Source: Takakia lepidozioides
Lineage: Eukaryota > Streptophyta > Takakiopsida > Takakiales > Takakiaceae
Assembly: GCA_030704615.1 (NCBI GenBank)
Contig: CM060731.1
Coordinates: 42,718,001-42,782,000, forward strand
Length of the DNA stretch: 64,000 nt
Reading direction: 5' to 3'
Below, piece by piece: positions 32,201 through 43,443 of the stretch. Under the pieces are notes generated by a model. The model made no database searches and had not been told where the DNA came from. It saw nothing but the letters and a program-made list of their open reading frames with translations. The position numbers and the translations under genes were made by a program. Position 1 is the first letter of the stretch. The number at the start of each line of letters is the position of its first letter.

Positions 32201-34200
32201 AAATATTTGGTTCTGCCATGGCGTAGGGGGATAACCATGGCACAGGTCCCAGTGTGGAAGCTCATTTCTGGACTACCCCCATGCATTTAGTAGTGGACAA
32301 GATGCTATTGGGGTGTTTTAACTTTTATGTAGGTAAAGCAACAGGATAGGGTATTCTATCCATTGCAGTGCATTGGAGGTTCAGACTGGTAGGCTATGTG
32401 ATAGAAGCTTGGTGGTCTGGAAGGTGCCTTCTCAACAGCAGTTCAGGGCTGAAGGCGATCAACTTGTTAAGCCCTCATCTCCTTAACGTCTCTCTCTCTC
32501 TCTCTCTCTCAATGGAGAGCCAAGAGATCCCGGTCCTCCCTTCCTACACTTACCTGGGCGTTGAATTTTCCTCCAATTGTAATTGGGATGCACATATCCG
32601 GAAAGTTGTTCAAACTGGCAAGGGCAAAGCTCTGGGGCTCACTAAATTTTACCTACTGCAGAGGGGTCAACTCTGAGGTTAAGAAAACCATGCTTTGCCA
32701 CGTTATTAGACCTGCCTTGGAGTACGGATCTGCTATATGGGTTGATAACTCCAACCAGGCTAAGTCTCTAGAATCCATTCAAGTGGGGGTGCTTAAGGAG
32801 TGTATGTCAGCATGCTCCAAAACAGCCAATGTGGCTGTTCGGGGTGAGTTTGGCATTCCGTCCTTAAGCTCCCGACGAGATGAATTCAAGGTCAGATGGT
32901 GGGGTCAGCTGCAACATATGCCCAACACCAGATATCCTAAGTTAATCGACTCTATATCTTGGAAACAGGACCGCCCTGTCAAACAGGCTAAGTCCTGGCA
33001 GAAGAGAGTAGAAGAGATTCTCAAGGTCCTGGACCTGGATCCGCAAGTCTTGACCCTGCTGGATGAATCTGATTTAGAGGCTGTAGTGTCCGATGCCATG
33101 TCTGTTGTCATGAGATTGTCTGATGAAAATGAAGTTAGGCAGAAAACCTCCCTGAACTTGTTTCCAGTCAGTGACATGGGGGAGGACATCTTGGATGACC
33201 TCAAGGGTCTACCCACTCTCGGCACTAGACTGAAATTTAAACTCAGGGCTGGAAGCCTACCTTTGAACAGCAAACAGAAGCAGAGAGGAAAGGGAGAGTG
33301 CAATTGCCCATTGTGTGGGCAATCTGAAGACAGTATTCATTTTCTGATACACTGTCCGGGGTTCTCTCACCAAAGAGACGCTCTCTTCAACTCTATCAAG
33401 GGAATTGTGCCTGTACCCCTGTTTACCAACTTTGAAAGTCTCAGGCTGAGCCAAAAGCCCAGGCCCTCCTGAGGCCTAGTTTTTGGGCAAATCACACACA
33501 GCAGATTGATGCTTGTGTGAAGGGATTTCTAGAGGATATCTGGAAAACCCGGATTAATTCTTTATATGAAGGTAAGTCTTACTACCAACGTCAGCCCCTG
33601 ACAGAGGTAGGTTCTGTCCCTTTTGTTCCCGCTCAAACTGGGCGTGGGGTCAATGGCCACAAGGCTACGGCAAACAACGTCTTATGAGTACAATCTCTCT
33701 CTCTTTATGTTCCGTTCAAACTGGGCGCGGGGTCAATGGCCACAAGGCTACGGCAAACAATGTCTTATGAGTACAATGTCTCTCTCTCTCTCTCTCTCTC
33801 ACTAATATATGGCCACACCATCTTACGAGTACATTCTCTTGTACTAATCTCAATGGCAAATGACGGCAAATGACATCTTATGAGTACGTTCTGTCATACT
33901 AATCTTTCTTCACAAATTGGTGATGTGCAGGTTACAAAGGCTATTATCCTTCTGGAGCAAATGGTGAGGGCAGATTGCTTGAAAACAAGCTGGTGCTACT
34001 GGTCCTCACTTTCTGCGGCTGCCCGATCAGTCACACTATCCTCAGTAGCTTTAAAGCTCTATGCACTGGATGCTGCAATCATCTACAAGAGAGAAAAGCC
34101 TGCTAGTGATGAAGATGAAGGTCATTGCACAGTAGTCAAAAATAGGAAGAAGAAGAAGATTGAGATGGCTGTAAAGATAAAGAAGCGAATGTACACATAA
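17285..34200 (+). CDS. MBD9: MBD9-like chromatin protein (PHD-MBD-FYR-bromo-PHD)
   Basis: Large nuclear chromatin reader. In Arabidopsis MBD9 works with the SWR1/ISWI machinery in H2A.Z deposition and affects flowering and branching. Exons (plus): about 17285-18060, 18190-18217, one unresolved, 18576-19083, 19498-21301, 21646-21920, 22499-23368, 23678-23992, 24299-24607, 24743-24841, 25784-26359, 27309-29448, 29726-31770 and 33931-34200. From 18576 onward every phase agrees. Domains in order: C4HC3-type PHD (17435-17572, CQSC...CDNC...CLPC); MBD (18757-18927, GWEVVVRWRR, FRSRLEVARFLGL); FYRN/FYRC (19501-19704, VWPIGYRSTWHD, GDSGPIFRV); DDT-like (LVGDVLQVWQFLYRFSEVIG); the family block LPINEVTWPELARRY; bromodomain (24410-24841, ARPLDFRTIDARL); second PHD (25961-26095, all eight ligands present); WHIM-like (LGTDDLGREYWAF); C2H2-like (30170-30275); and the family C-terminus WCYWSSLSAAARSVTLS. 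Stop at 34198-34200. The 5' end and one small exon near 18283-18460 are not resolved. A LINE occupies the last intron. Confidence 0.9.
20865..21301 (+). repeat. three in-frame tandem repeats inside the MBD9-like coding region
   Basis: A unit of about 45 codons repeats three times within exon 19498-21301. The cores read TWALRLRDRAREKP, TWALRLRERAREKP and TWTLRLRERARVKP, each followed by or preceding ALPGVGE and ADKPC-EKE blocks. A related TWATRLRRR occurs once more in exon 27309-29448. The unit is predicted to be charged and disordered. I know of no named domain for it. Confidence 0.85.
26448..26705 (+). mobile_element. candidate tRNA-derived SINE in an MBD9-like intron
   Basis: TGGCCTATTGGG at 26455-26466 resembles a pol III A box, and GGTTCAAAGCC at 26491-26501 fits the B box consensus GGTTCRANNCC, at a spacing usual for tRNA-derived SINEs. 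The segment ends ccttcgggtgaagtgacaccat (26676-26697), and a near copy of this end occurs at 42273-42300. No target duplication was found, so this is a candidate only. Confidence 0.4.
32511..33900 (+). mobile_element. 5'-truncated LINE with repeated 3' tails in the last MBD9-like intron
   Basis: Encodes the C-terminal reverse-transcriptase region (TYLGVEFSSNCNWDAHI, VIRPALEYGSAIWV) and the zinc knuckle CNCPLCGQSEDSIHFLIHC. The frame shifts near 32640-32680 and again near 33438, so it is decayed. A (TC)11 run at 32489-32510 abuts its 5' end. The 3' end, ggccacaaggctacggcaaac through cttatgagtacaat and a CT run, is repeated: about 33648-33704, about 33737-33800, and two weaker copies to about 33895. 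It is the same family as 7318-7884. Confidence 0.85.
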
Positions 34201-35400
34201 GACGTTTTTCTGGCGTAGCTTTCTGGCGTAGCTTTCTGGCATAGCTTTCTGGCGATAGACCCAATGTCAAACAGGATTGGTCAAGTGAGGTGATTGGACT
34301 CTTGTAGTGGTGTCGTGTCTAGTTATTGCCACTGAGGTGGCAGTGAAGGTAGGTTGCGGGTACTGTCAGTTTGTATTAACAACTGCTAGGTGTCCCCAAC
34401 AGAATTTTTTTTTCCAGTCTGTGACAAAAGACTCTGTAATGTAGGGCTCTGCTTGGGCTGGCCAGTCTTGTGTAAATAACTGGCTCACACGCAAATGTGT
34501 GACCTCATTTTTTGCAATGAGTGATTTTGCTTGTTTTCATTGCCACATTAGTGGAATTTGGAAAAGAGGCTAACGAGACCTTTCAAGTAAAGTGCTGGTG
34601 AGGCAATGTGCTTTATGTGTTGTGATGCAGCATGAAGTGTTTATCCACCTTACTGGGTACTGGTCCATCCGAATTATTCCGGGGAGAAGATTTCAAGTGC
34701 ATACTCTCTACTTCTTGACCTCTTTCTCCCTGTCATGGTGGTCCAAGAAATTTTAACGCCGTACCTGTTATAATGGTGGCTAGTCTGGCTTTCAAGGTAC
34801 CCAGCAAAGGTCACCAGGGGCAGGTATGGGTACACTGTGGGGTATGTTGATCTCATGCTGTAACTGCTCTGAACACATCAATAGTGGTGTGTGATATTGG
34901 GGTTTACACCTATGACCGGTTTGTCACTGAGCTCTTTCTTGGCTTTATGGCCTTGCTCCTGTGCCCTTTTTCTGCCCTTTTGCAGCAGGTAGGCTGCAGT
35001 GGTTGCATGGAGAAGACCATCTGAGGTTCTGGTCTTGTTAAAGTATATGCACAGCTGGGCACATTCATTTCCACGAGTTGATGCTGCTAGTCCCTGTAAC
35101 TTGACCTTCCTACGAGTCTTTCTGTAGCCAGTGCTCGTATAGTGAATATACAATTTGTTGTACATACACTCGAACATAACATATTTGCGTGTCCATCTTA
35201 CTTTCAGAATGACAGTCCCATCAGAACTGGGGATGAAGGAGTAGCTCTAACTGCAAACCGTTTGGATCTTACTCCAAAAGGAGTTAGTCCCCTTTGCTTT
35301 CTTTATGTATTTCATTGCAACTGTCTGCTTTCAGCTTGCCATTTTCACTCTCCTAATCCCTTCTCTGGAATCTTGTTCTAATGACACAGGAGTCAATAAC
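34201..35400. other. convergent intergenic region
   Basis: Contains the 3' ends of the MBD9-like gene (plus) and the lipid-transfer protein gene (minus). A short repeated motif, ctttctggcgtag, occurs three times at about 34209-34250. No other gene is supported. Confidence 0.4.
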
Positions 35401-36165
35401 TTAGTATGCGCTTCCAGTTAGACTACTCGGAAATGTCTGTGGCGGGGAAGCCGCGTTGGCCCTGTGTCTTTTCCAGAATAAAGTTGCTAAGCCAATCACC
35501 GTGGCCACCATTAGCAACGCCAAGACAACTGCGAGGGCCCTCACACTGTTCTTGTAGTTGCTTGGACTTCCTGCAACAAACATACAGGAATTCTGTTCGC
35601 CTGTGAGAGAAAGGAAAATGTTCCGCGGAAACCAAAGAGATACTTAGAAGTAAGGAAAGGAGATGAAGGCATGTGAACCAAAAGCCCAGGGAGCTACCTG
35701 TCTTAAGTCTCCCAATCAGTCAAGATGAGGGGGGTTGGAAACATAATCACCAGTATTGTCGTCTGTTCTTTGAACAAGATAGACAGGACATTGAACGCAC
35801 AGGTCGGCGGTGACATTGCAGAGGCCCGGCAGCACCTTCTGCCTGGTTGCATTGACGTACGCAGGTGGATAGAAAGTGACACTACAGAGGCATGCCTGAT
35901 ACGCAATTGAAGCATTGTGAACTGCTGTACAGCAGTCCTCGGATGGGAGTCCAACTGAATCTGTGAGGAAAGGCAAGCAAACCCCCATACTACTGTTGCT
36001 ACTTTGCAAGTCACTTTCAATACAAGCGGAAGGCGAAACCATCTGGTGGCTGGAAAGGTTGCATGTTGGTGGAGCTGATGCTCGGGCTATTTGTCCTCCC
36101 ACAATCACCAGAAACACCGTGACCACCAATGCTGATTCCCATTTGACGGTAATTTGGGAACCCAT
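35401..36165 (-). CDS. non-specific lipid-transfer protein with transmembrane C-terminus
   Basis: Two exons: 36165-35751 and 35570-35401, joined G|GA at a GT-AG intron; stop at 35401-35403. The N-terminus is a signal peptide (SALVVTVFLVIVGGQIARAS). The mature domain has the eight-cysteine pattern of plant lipid-transfer proteins: a first Cys, GVCLPFL, a CC pair, CLC, then two more Cys (GLCNVTADLCVQC holds an additional pair). The protein should bind lipids outside the plasma membrane and sit in the cell wall space. Exon 2 gives a hydrophobic segment (ALAVVLALLMVATVIGLATL) followed by WKRHR and a tail of about 20 polar residues. GPI-anchored relatives end with the hydrophobic segment itself, so this looks like a single-pass membrane protein rather than a GPI-anchored one. 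Several N-x-S/T sites are present. Expression cues were not identified. Confidence 0.85.
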
Positions 36166-37500
36166 GTTGTAGATTTCTGGTCTCGGGTGCCCTTTTCTAA
36201 CTGTCCTAGCCTCTTACTCTCGTCGATCGTGGGTCTCTTCAGAGCTTCGCCCCATTCACTGATGGTGAATCGGACGAGTTGCCAAGCACTGCCTTGCCCG
36301 CAGCTGAAACATTGACCTTCCTGTTTGCTCACCTGCACCAGTAGTCTCTACTGCTTGCAGTTGCTCATTACCGAATAGAATCCGAACACTTCCCTTTCCG
36401 ACTATGTCCTTCACATAACTCTAGAAGTTCCATCTAAGACGAGAAGCCTGAGCCACATTTAACTCTGACAAATAGAGGAATCGTATAACAGCAAGCTAAA
36501 GTGTAGGGACAGCGTTGGACTTAGCCGCGACTACAACCCAAAAACCAACCTCCCCTTTTAGAAACAGAGGTTAACGAATTGATATTGCACAGATCTTCCA
36601 CAACAAGCTCGTTCGAGTAAAACACAGAAAAAGTCTGGAATGCATTGGAGACGATCAGAGAGGGACCGGAGATAATGCAGGTTCAGCTTATACACTTTAC
36701 AGGACGATTTCAAACGCTGTCGTGACGGTATCCGATCGGCGCTACTGTCGTCTGGATCTGATTGCGATAGAGGTGCAAACACAAAATAACGACGCAGAGA
36801 GAGCCTTTATCCAGGAGCTGGAGAAAGACGACGATTGTTGTATCCCTGCAAGGAGTGGAAGGCACACAGTAACACACAGGTATGACTTCCAACTTTGAAG
36901 AGAAAAAAGCTGACAAGATGCGGGAGAGTGACACTCCATCGCACATAATAATGGGGTCTGAAACACATGTGCTGCAGGCCCCATCCTCCATGATTATAAG
37001 GTCATGGGCCATTGCTAGCAATCGTGGGGCCCGCACTTCACCTCACCCACCCACACACCATAGCCAACGTGAACATGAATTTCATGAATCAGAGGCAGAC
37101 CACTCCACCTCCATGAATGTGCAAACGTGCACAGTGCACACCCCCATTGCTCTCGGACGCTGTGCAGTAATTGGTGGGATCTATCTAGTCTTTTAGTCAG
37201 ACTTGGTCGCTTGGCTCTATGCAAAGTTTCTTTTCTCTTTGCCTCTATCCCTCCAATACTAAGTTTTATGCTCTTGGGCCCATTGGCACATTTAGCTATG
37301 TAGTTTCTCTGTTGATCATTACAGATGGGTGCACATTCGAATTAATAGTAGTAATAGATTGTTTCTTTTGTTGGCTTCTCCTAAGGAGACTCGACCAGGC
37401 ATCATGCAATGATAGGTGCTTTTCTCCTGCTGTACCTTCCCAACTCCTTTTTTTTTTCTCTCTGAGAAAAGGGGAGGGAGCCCTTTAGAGCTTCATTAAA
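36166..37500 (-). promoter_or_regulatory. upstream region of the lipid-transfer protein gene
   Basis: No coding frame here shows a family motif. By position it holds the 5' UTR and promoter of the minus-strand gene ending at 36165. No specific element is claimed. Confidence 0.35.
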
Positions 37501-37831
37501 GATTATTGACGGGAAAAAATTAAAACCCTTACATGCCCCAAGGCTGCCATGAGACCTAGATCAGCGAACTGTGATGGAGATACCGAACTTAACACCAGTG
37601 TGATGTTCTGGTATTGAAATTTGCTCATACACGACGAGGACGGGTATCACACTTTAACAATTTACCTAACAGCTGGTATGTGTGTGCTTCAAAATTTCAA
37701 ATTTACAGGTGCTGCATCTGATATGAATAATGTAGTAATGTTTGTTTACAGATGACGTGTTCACAAATGTTGATATCATGTCACAAATGATATGTTCAAT
37801 GACATGATATAAACTGCATCAAGTGAAGAGA

Positions 37832-38290
37832 GTTTTTTTTTTTTAAATAAATAATTTATTTATAATTTATTATTATTAATTAATAACCGAAGGAACGCCT
37901 GTTAATTAAATTAAAATGAAAACAGGGAAAAATAACCCTGAAGGGAGTCACGGTGAAGCATACAAAGGGGATACCACCCGTAACCGAAAAGTCAGAGGGA
38001 CACAGAGGAGCCTAAGACAGAAAGACAAAGGGGCCTAGGAGGTCGGAAGAGCAGGAGATAAGGAGGTCAGTAAGACCTTAGAGCATCCCCACCCTTCTCA
38101 CTGAAATGGCCCCTCTGTGTCCGTTTTGAAGAGGTTGGTTCAGGACTCTCGAAAGGTGTGTGAAGGGGTCGGCTGCTCGTAGCCACACCCTTGCCCCTCC
38201 TTACGCCCTTGTATCCATTGTCCCCGCCTTGCTGGAGTTCCAGCGACATTCTCGTACGCTCTGACACGCTTCTCACACGTGCCAGCACGC
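37832..38290 (-). mobile_element. possible poly(A)-tailed retroposon 3' end
   Basis: Read on the minus strand, a segment ends in AT-rich sequence and an uninterrupted A run (the T run at about 37832-37844 on plus). The upstream minus frame 38067-38288 encodes an unrecognised basic peptide. Poly(A) at the end of a sequence without a gene suggests a LINE or processed insertion. The 5' limit and target duplication were not found. Confidence 0.35.
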
Positions 38291-38479
38291 TGTGACATAT
38301 CCATGTTCAGGACGCTGAATATCATGCACATATTCAGTGAAAGAGAGGCGGTTCAGTGTCCGCCCTTAACGGCGTATACGATAGCGGGGCAAGGGTGTGG
38401 TAGGGAATTCCAAAAAGGCCTTGATGTGAAATGCATAGCAATTCACTTGATCACCCCCCTAAAAGTAGATGAAAATAAT

Positions 38480-38610
38480 AGAGCTGAAGAGATAAATATG
38501 AAGGAACTGAATATAATAGAACTGAAAGGGTAAATCTGAAGGGAATTGAATATAATAGAGCGGCTGAAGGCCCGCTAAATCTGCAGGGAACTGAATACAG
38601 TGAAATTATA
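38480..38610. repeat. three diverged 40-bp tandem units
   Basis: The core taaatctgaagggaattgaa, varying by a few bases, occurs about every 40 bases (about 38491, 38532 and 38577), followed by tataatagagc-like sequence. It is a simple minisatellite remnant in AT-rich DNA. Confidence 0.55.
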
Positions 38611-38619
38611 ACACTCACC

Positions 38620-40020
38620 AAGTTATGAATGAATGGGTAACAATAGATGGACAAGAATCTAGAATATACTGAAAATGGCTATTTATTGGGGAAGATATGA
38701 TCTTGATAGATAGGTATTAACTGGGGAAGGTACATCGGGAGAAAACAATCACTATCGTGTGGTCTCTCCTCATAAGGGAGGAGCCAACAAACTCCTCATG
38801 AGTTGGCAACTAGCTACTCACTAATAAAACCATTATTCATAGAATTGAAATGGACTTGAAATGACCCATTTCAACTCTTAAAATAGAGTTGAGATGATCC
38901 CTTTTTCCATGTCCACACTAAGATATAACCACATATTCATACTAGTCCTTAAAACCACAAATGCACACATGTTGTCTTGGTAGCATAAGTGTGGGTAGCT
39001 ACATTACCTCTAGGACTATGGTACTTCTAGGTTCAGGGCATATGGAGGGCACTTGGTCCTAAGCTTCGTATTGTCCAAAGGTGTCTCTCCTCCAGCCAGT
39101 CTCAATGACCCAATAAGTCCCAATGTGTGCGATTGCTTATCCATACATGGTTGATTAGTGTTTGTTTGACTCCATGGTTTAATTTTGTTGCATCTGCTCA
39201 ATCTACTTTAAAGACTCTACCACGACAAAGTGTTGTGGTGCGGTATGTGTAACAATTTCTTTTGCAAAGATCCAATAATTTTATGGTCTCACATAAATGG
39301 ACAAGTTATGTTTACACAAAATTTATTAAATACATTATCTTGTCTTCAAACAATTCTTTATAAAGCCCCATATTTTTTGCCATACAATTATTATACCTAC
39401 AACATAATTCTTCATTCACACTAAAAATAAGTTATTTTGAATATATATATTTATATAAAAATTCATTTACCAAAATACTAACCAACTATTATCTACTATC
39501 TAGACTTATGGTTCACAACTTCATGATGTTTGGACAATTGCTTGCACAAACCAAAATTCTAGTGACCACTGATATTTTGAATCGTACAATTATTTTGTGA
39601 GATTTGAATATGTCAGTTTACAACATAATTCTTCATTCACACTGAAAAAAATTATTTTTTAAGGAATTTTATTTACCATATAAAGCTTCATTTCAAATAC
39701 AACCTACTACTATGTAGTATGGTTCACAACTTCATAATATTTGGACAGTTGCTTGCACAAACTGCAATTCTGCGGATCACAACTAAAAGTCGAAGACTAG
39801 TTTTAATATAGAGCAGGTATAGGTTGCCATAGTTCCATGTCATCATCAGCCACGTCATCGCCGTCATTGTTAATTTGAGCTGCCTTGAAAGAAAAACTGA
39901 AGTATGAAGCTCATTGTTTTCAAAGATTCTGCTCTAATATTATTTTCTTTCTTTCTTTTGTTTTCTTCACATATTCAATACAAATGTTACAGCACTTCTA
40001 AATATCAATATATGAAGCTA
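38620..40020. repeat. AT-rich intergenic DNA with a duplicated 160-bp block
   Basis: A block starting caacataattcttcattcac at about 39399 and ending at ggacaattgcttgcacaaac near 39550 is repeated, diverged, at about 39618-39760. No gene is visible in the interval. Confidence 0.6.
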
Positions 40021-40021
40021 G

Positions 40022-40026
<5 letters not shown>

Positions 40027-40057
<31 letters not shown>

Positions 40058-40075
40058 TGTTTGTTTGTTTGTTTT
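40027..40075. repeat. (TA)n(TTTG)n microsatellite
   Basis: A run of about 12 TA dinucleotides is followed directly by five TTTG units. It is a compound simple repeat. Confidence 0.9.
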
Positions 40076-40095
40076 TGTATTATTTTGTATTGTAG

Positions 40096-40530
40096 CGTTG
40101 AGATCTCCCAGACCGCGGGGCCTTGCAAGTACCACTCGATGAGTATGAGGAGGGGTGCACCGACTTGATCTCATAATTTTTGGACCTGCGCTATGGGAGA
40201 TATGGAATTTGAAATACTTTTGGTCACTAGGAATTCGCGAAAAATAACAAAGTGGGCTCTCCTCGAACAATAATTGGCCCTTCATTTGTCTAAGTTTGTG
40301 CCCGTGGACATAAATGTAATTTGGGTTTATTTTTAAATACTGACGTTCACAATATTATTGTTTGTAGCGTCGTTGAAATCCCGGGGTCTCCGGCCACGAT
40401 TTTGGTACAGTTGGAAACCCCTCGATGAGTAAGGGTGCACCGACTTGGTTTGACAAAATTTGGATCCTACGGGCCGAGAGCTATGGAATTATGAACAATT
40501 TTGGTCTCTAAAAATTCAACTAAATTACAA
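40096..40530. repeat. two diverged copies of a 160-bp repeat
   Basis: Sequence at about 40096-40260 and 40365-40530 share the order: agcgt-ga-atc, ctcgatgagta, agggtgcaccgacttg, a ttggacct-like block, ctatgg and ttttggtc. They are clearly related but diverged by substitutions and short gaps. The element type is unknown. Confidence 0.55.
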
Positions 40531-40559
40531 AATCGAGTGTTGGAAGGACATTGGAGGTT

Positions 40560-40900
40560 GCACTTGGGCCTTGACATGCATGAGATGTACTTGGATACAT
40601 AGGCGATTGCACATTGGGCTTAGATGGGCATTTAGGGAATTCCAAATAGGCCTTGATGTGAAATGCAAATTCCTATTTGGAATTCCCTAGGGCATTGACA
40701 TAGAAGACACACATGGGATACATAAGACATTGCACTTGGTCTTAAATTTCAATTCTTCACACATGGGCCGAGGGGCACATGCTACCCTAGAGGTCGCACT
40801 TGGGCCTCGACATAGGTGGGATACATATGAGATCTTGCACTTGGGCTTAGATGACAGTAGAGACTTGGGCCAACAGCACATGCTACCCTAGTTTATTATG
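40560..40900. repeat. diverged tandem units rich in ttgcacttgggc
   Basis: The phrases gggcctt/cgacat, ggatacata and gcacttgggcttaga recur about three times between 40550 and 40870. The run contains the 18-bp hairpin reported separately. Confidence 0.5.
40633..40689. repeat. perfect 18-bp-arm hairpin
   Basis: The arm tagggaattccaaatagg (40633-40650) and its exact reverse complement (40672-40689) flank a 21-base loop. Part of the same sequence, gggaattccaaaaaggcctt, appears unpaired near 38403, so the unit is dispersed. Confidence 0.85.
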
Positions 40901-43440
40901 ATAAAACCACCATACCAAAATCAATGGTATGCTAGTTTTCGAAATTGTACAACAATATTACTTAACTTATTGAGAGGAATATTCTAATGTGATAGTGGAT
41001 ATTTTGTTTTACTGATTTTTGTGTATTTTTTTAAAGAGGCTTACAATATTTCAGGCCCTTACAAGAGGATGGGAGGAAATTACCCCATTTCGTATAAGCT
41101 ATGGACCTGCTACTATGGAGGTATACTTGAAATCTGAACCCCAGACAACAGCCATGAAACCCAAATAAGACTATGCCCCACAAGTAAGAGGGATTGAATC
41201 CCAAATTACTTGGTGGGGGGGCATATTAACCCCTAATGGACGAGGCGCCCCGTTTTGGGTCAGGGTCGCGTCAGAAATCATCCACGATGGCAAATTGTTG
41301 GATAACCTTGGATGAAAGAACTTTATGAAGGAAAGTTGTGCGCCTTGATGTCATGCACCTGCCCGTCTTTATGGCACCCTAAAATAATAAAAGCCATGTC
41401 GTTAGTAATTTTCTTAGTGTGCAATTTTTTTAGTGTGCACGGGTGCCCTAAATTGGTCGTCCAGCAGCTTTTTGACTTAGTGACGTGGCAGGCTGAAGGG
41501 ATGACAACAAGGCAAAAGTACAAATGGAAACAAATGCAAATCTCTGCCTGAATTTTTGTTAGAATTCTGAATTTCTTTTTGGAGGTAGTAGTCCATCATT
41601 CAAGGAACACTTTCACCGCAGCAATTGTGATTCCAAGGAAATTTCGACCCCCTAAGCCTGAATTACATGTCATTTGAGCTTCATGGTGTGTTTTGACCCC
41701 CCTGTTTTTCCATACAAAGCAACCTTATCAAGATTTTGGAATTCTGCTTTGAAATTTTGGGGCAACATGCTTTAGGTGCCACATAATTGGAATCTGGATG
41801 GGGTCTTGTGAGGAAAAAATATTTTGTCGATCCAATTTCTTGGTCAAACCATTTTTCCGCTCTAAATTTTTGGCTTGCAAATTTCTTATAATCTTCCAAA
41901 CGACACGGTGAAATGAGCTGAAATTTTCACAGAAGCTGGATGAAGTAGGTAGCCTCCCATTCATATGGTTCATCCCTGTGGATGTTAGTTTCCTGAGAGA
42001 TATACCCTCATCCAGGAGGGTATGTCCTCATGTTTTGGAGGGGGCCACCAAAAACTGCCTCCTCGATTTAGGGGTTAAAGTGATTAGTGTAAATTATTTT
42101 GTTATTTCCATTAAGTAAGATGTTGACCCAATTTAAAAAAAATTAGCTAGGTTGGTGAAAATGGGTGATACACCTATGTGGCCACCCGTTAGATGACCTT
42201 AGATGACCTTGTGCCAGCCAACTTGGATGTCATAAAGATCTTCACCTTCCCACCGGAAGGTGGGAAGATAGCCTTCGGGATCAAGTGACACCATAATTTA
42301 CACTTGCTTCCATGTTCTCTATCAAGGAAACTTTGTGAAGCAAGGAAAATAGAGCTTTGCGAGGTCATCACCTCACAGAGATATGGAAGACTGCGTGCGA
42401 CCACCCTGGCTCACAAGCAAAATATGAAGCTTGATTGGCCCGTTCAGAAAGCTCCCAAGTTCAAATTTTGAAAAATTTGGGCCAAAATGGAGTCTACATG
42501 TTTTTGGAGGGATTGAGTTAATGCAATAAAAGTCCAAGAGCTGCTTCTAAGGCAACAGCGCCTATAGTGGGCCCAACTATTGTGTGCATATAACCTGTGC
42601 AACATTTAGCCCAATGGTAAGGGCACAAGCCGCTTCATCTTCATTAAGACCAGGCCACCAACAAAGCTTCCATGGGCCAGAGGGAGATGATGGAGGGAGT
42701 GTATGGACAAGCAAAGTAGCTCACACCCAACTTTCCACCAGGACCCCCCCTGATACTACACACGTGAACTTCTCCACGTGCTTGAGGGAGACTCTCCACT
42801 TGCATGTTATGACAATTGGTGATCCAACACAGCCCATGCCATGTCAATTTTCTCCTTTTGTTTTCCCTTTTTTGGGATTCACTTTGTAGAGTAAACATTG
42901 GTGGTTTAGAAATTAGAAACAAAGCTTTAAAAACTTTCCCACACCTCCACCGAAAAATATAGAAAGGATGAGGCCTCCACCACATTACGACGCCTCCCCA
43001 AGGAAGCTTAAAATTTGGGACACCTCCACCACATTATGTCTTTGTGCCTTGCATTTTACTACTTGCATGCAGATCCCTTATTCTCAATACATGCAACTTG
43101 ATTGGTAGTCACCCAAAGGTATGCCCTCTTTGATATAACCCAACACCAGAAAGGGGCACTACCCTTAAGGACGGGAAAAGGCTCTTATTTACACTAACTT
43201 TGGTTGCTGTTCTCTCTCCGTTGATTTAGTTCATATACGCTGGAAATTACCTCCCTGCAAGTTGTCTTAATTGTCATCTCTAAAGGGAAATTGCTTGTTA
43301 CAAAAACTTTTGAAAAAGAAAGAGAGTAAGAAAAAGTTAGAGAGATATATATGATATATATGTAACTTGACTTTTTTCTTTCCTTCTAAGGAGGAGACTA
43401 AGTTATGTATATTCTGTTTGGTTTTTTTTAATTTTTCTTG
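40900..43440. other. repeat-rich intergenic DNA without a gene
   Basis: No coding family is recognisable. Short matches to other parts of the window occur: the SINE-like end at 42273-42300 and a possible A-box-like TAGCCCAATGG at 42607-42617 without a clear B box. Confidence 0.4.
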
Positions 43441-43443
43441 TTT

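Noticed and set aside
42607-42617. A-box-like TAGCCCAATGG as a tRNA or SINE
   Set aside because: No matching B box or cloverleaf follows, so the evidence is too thin.
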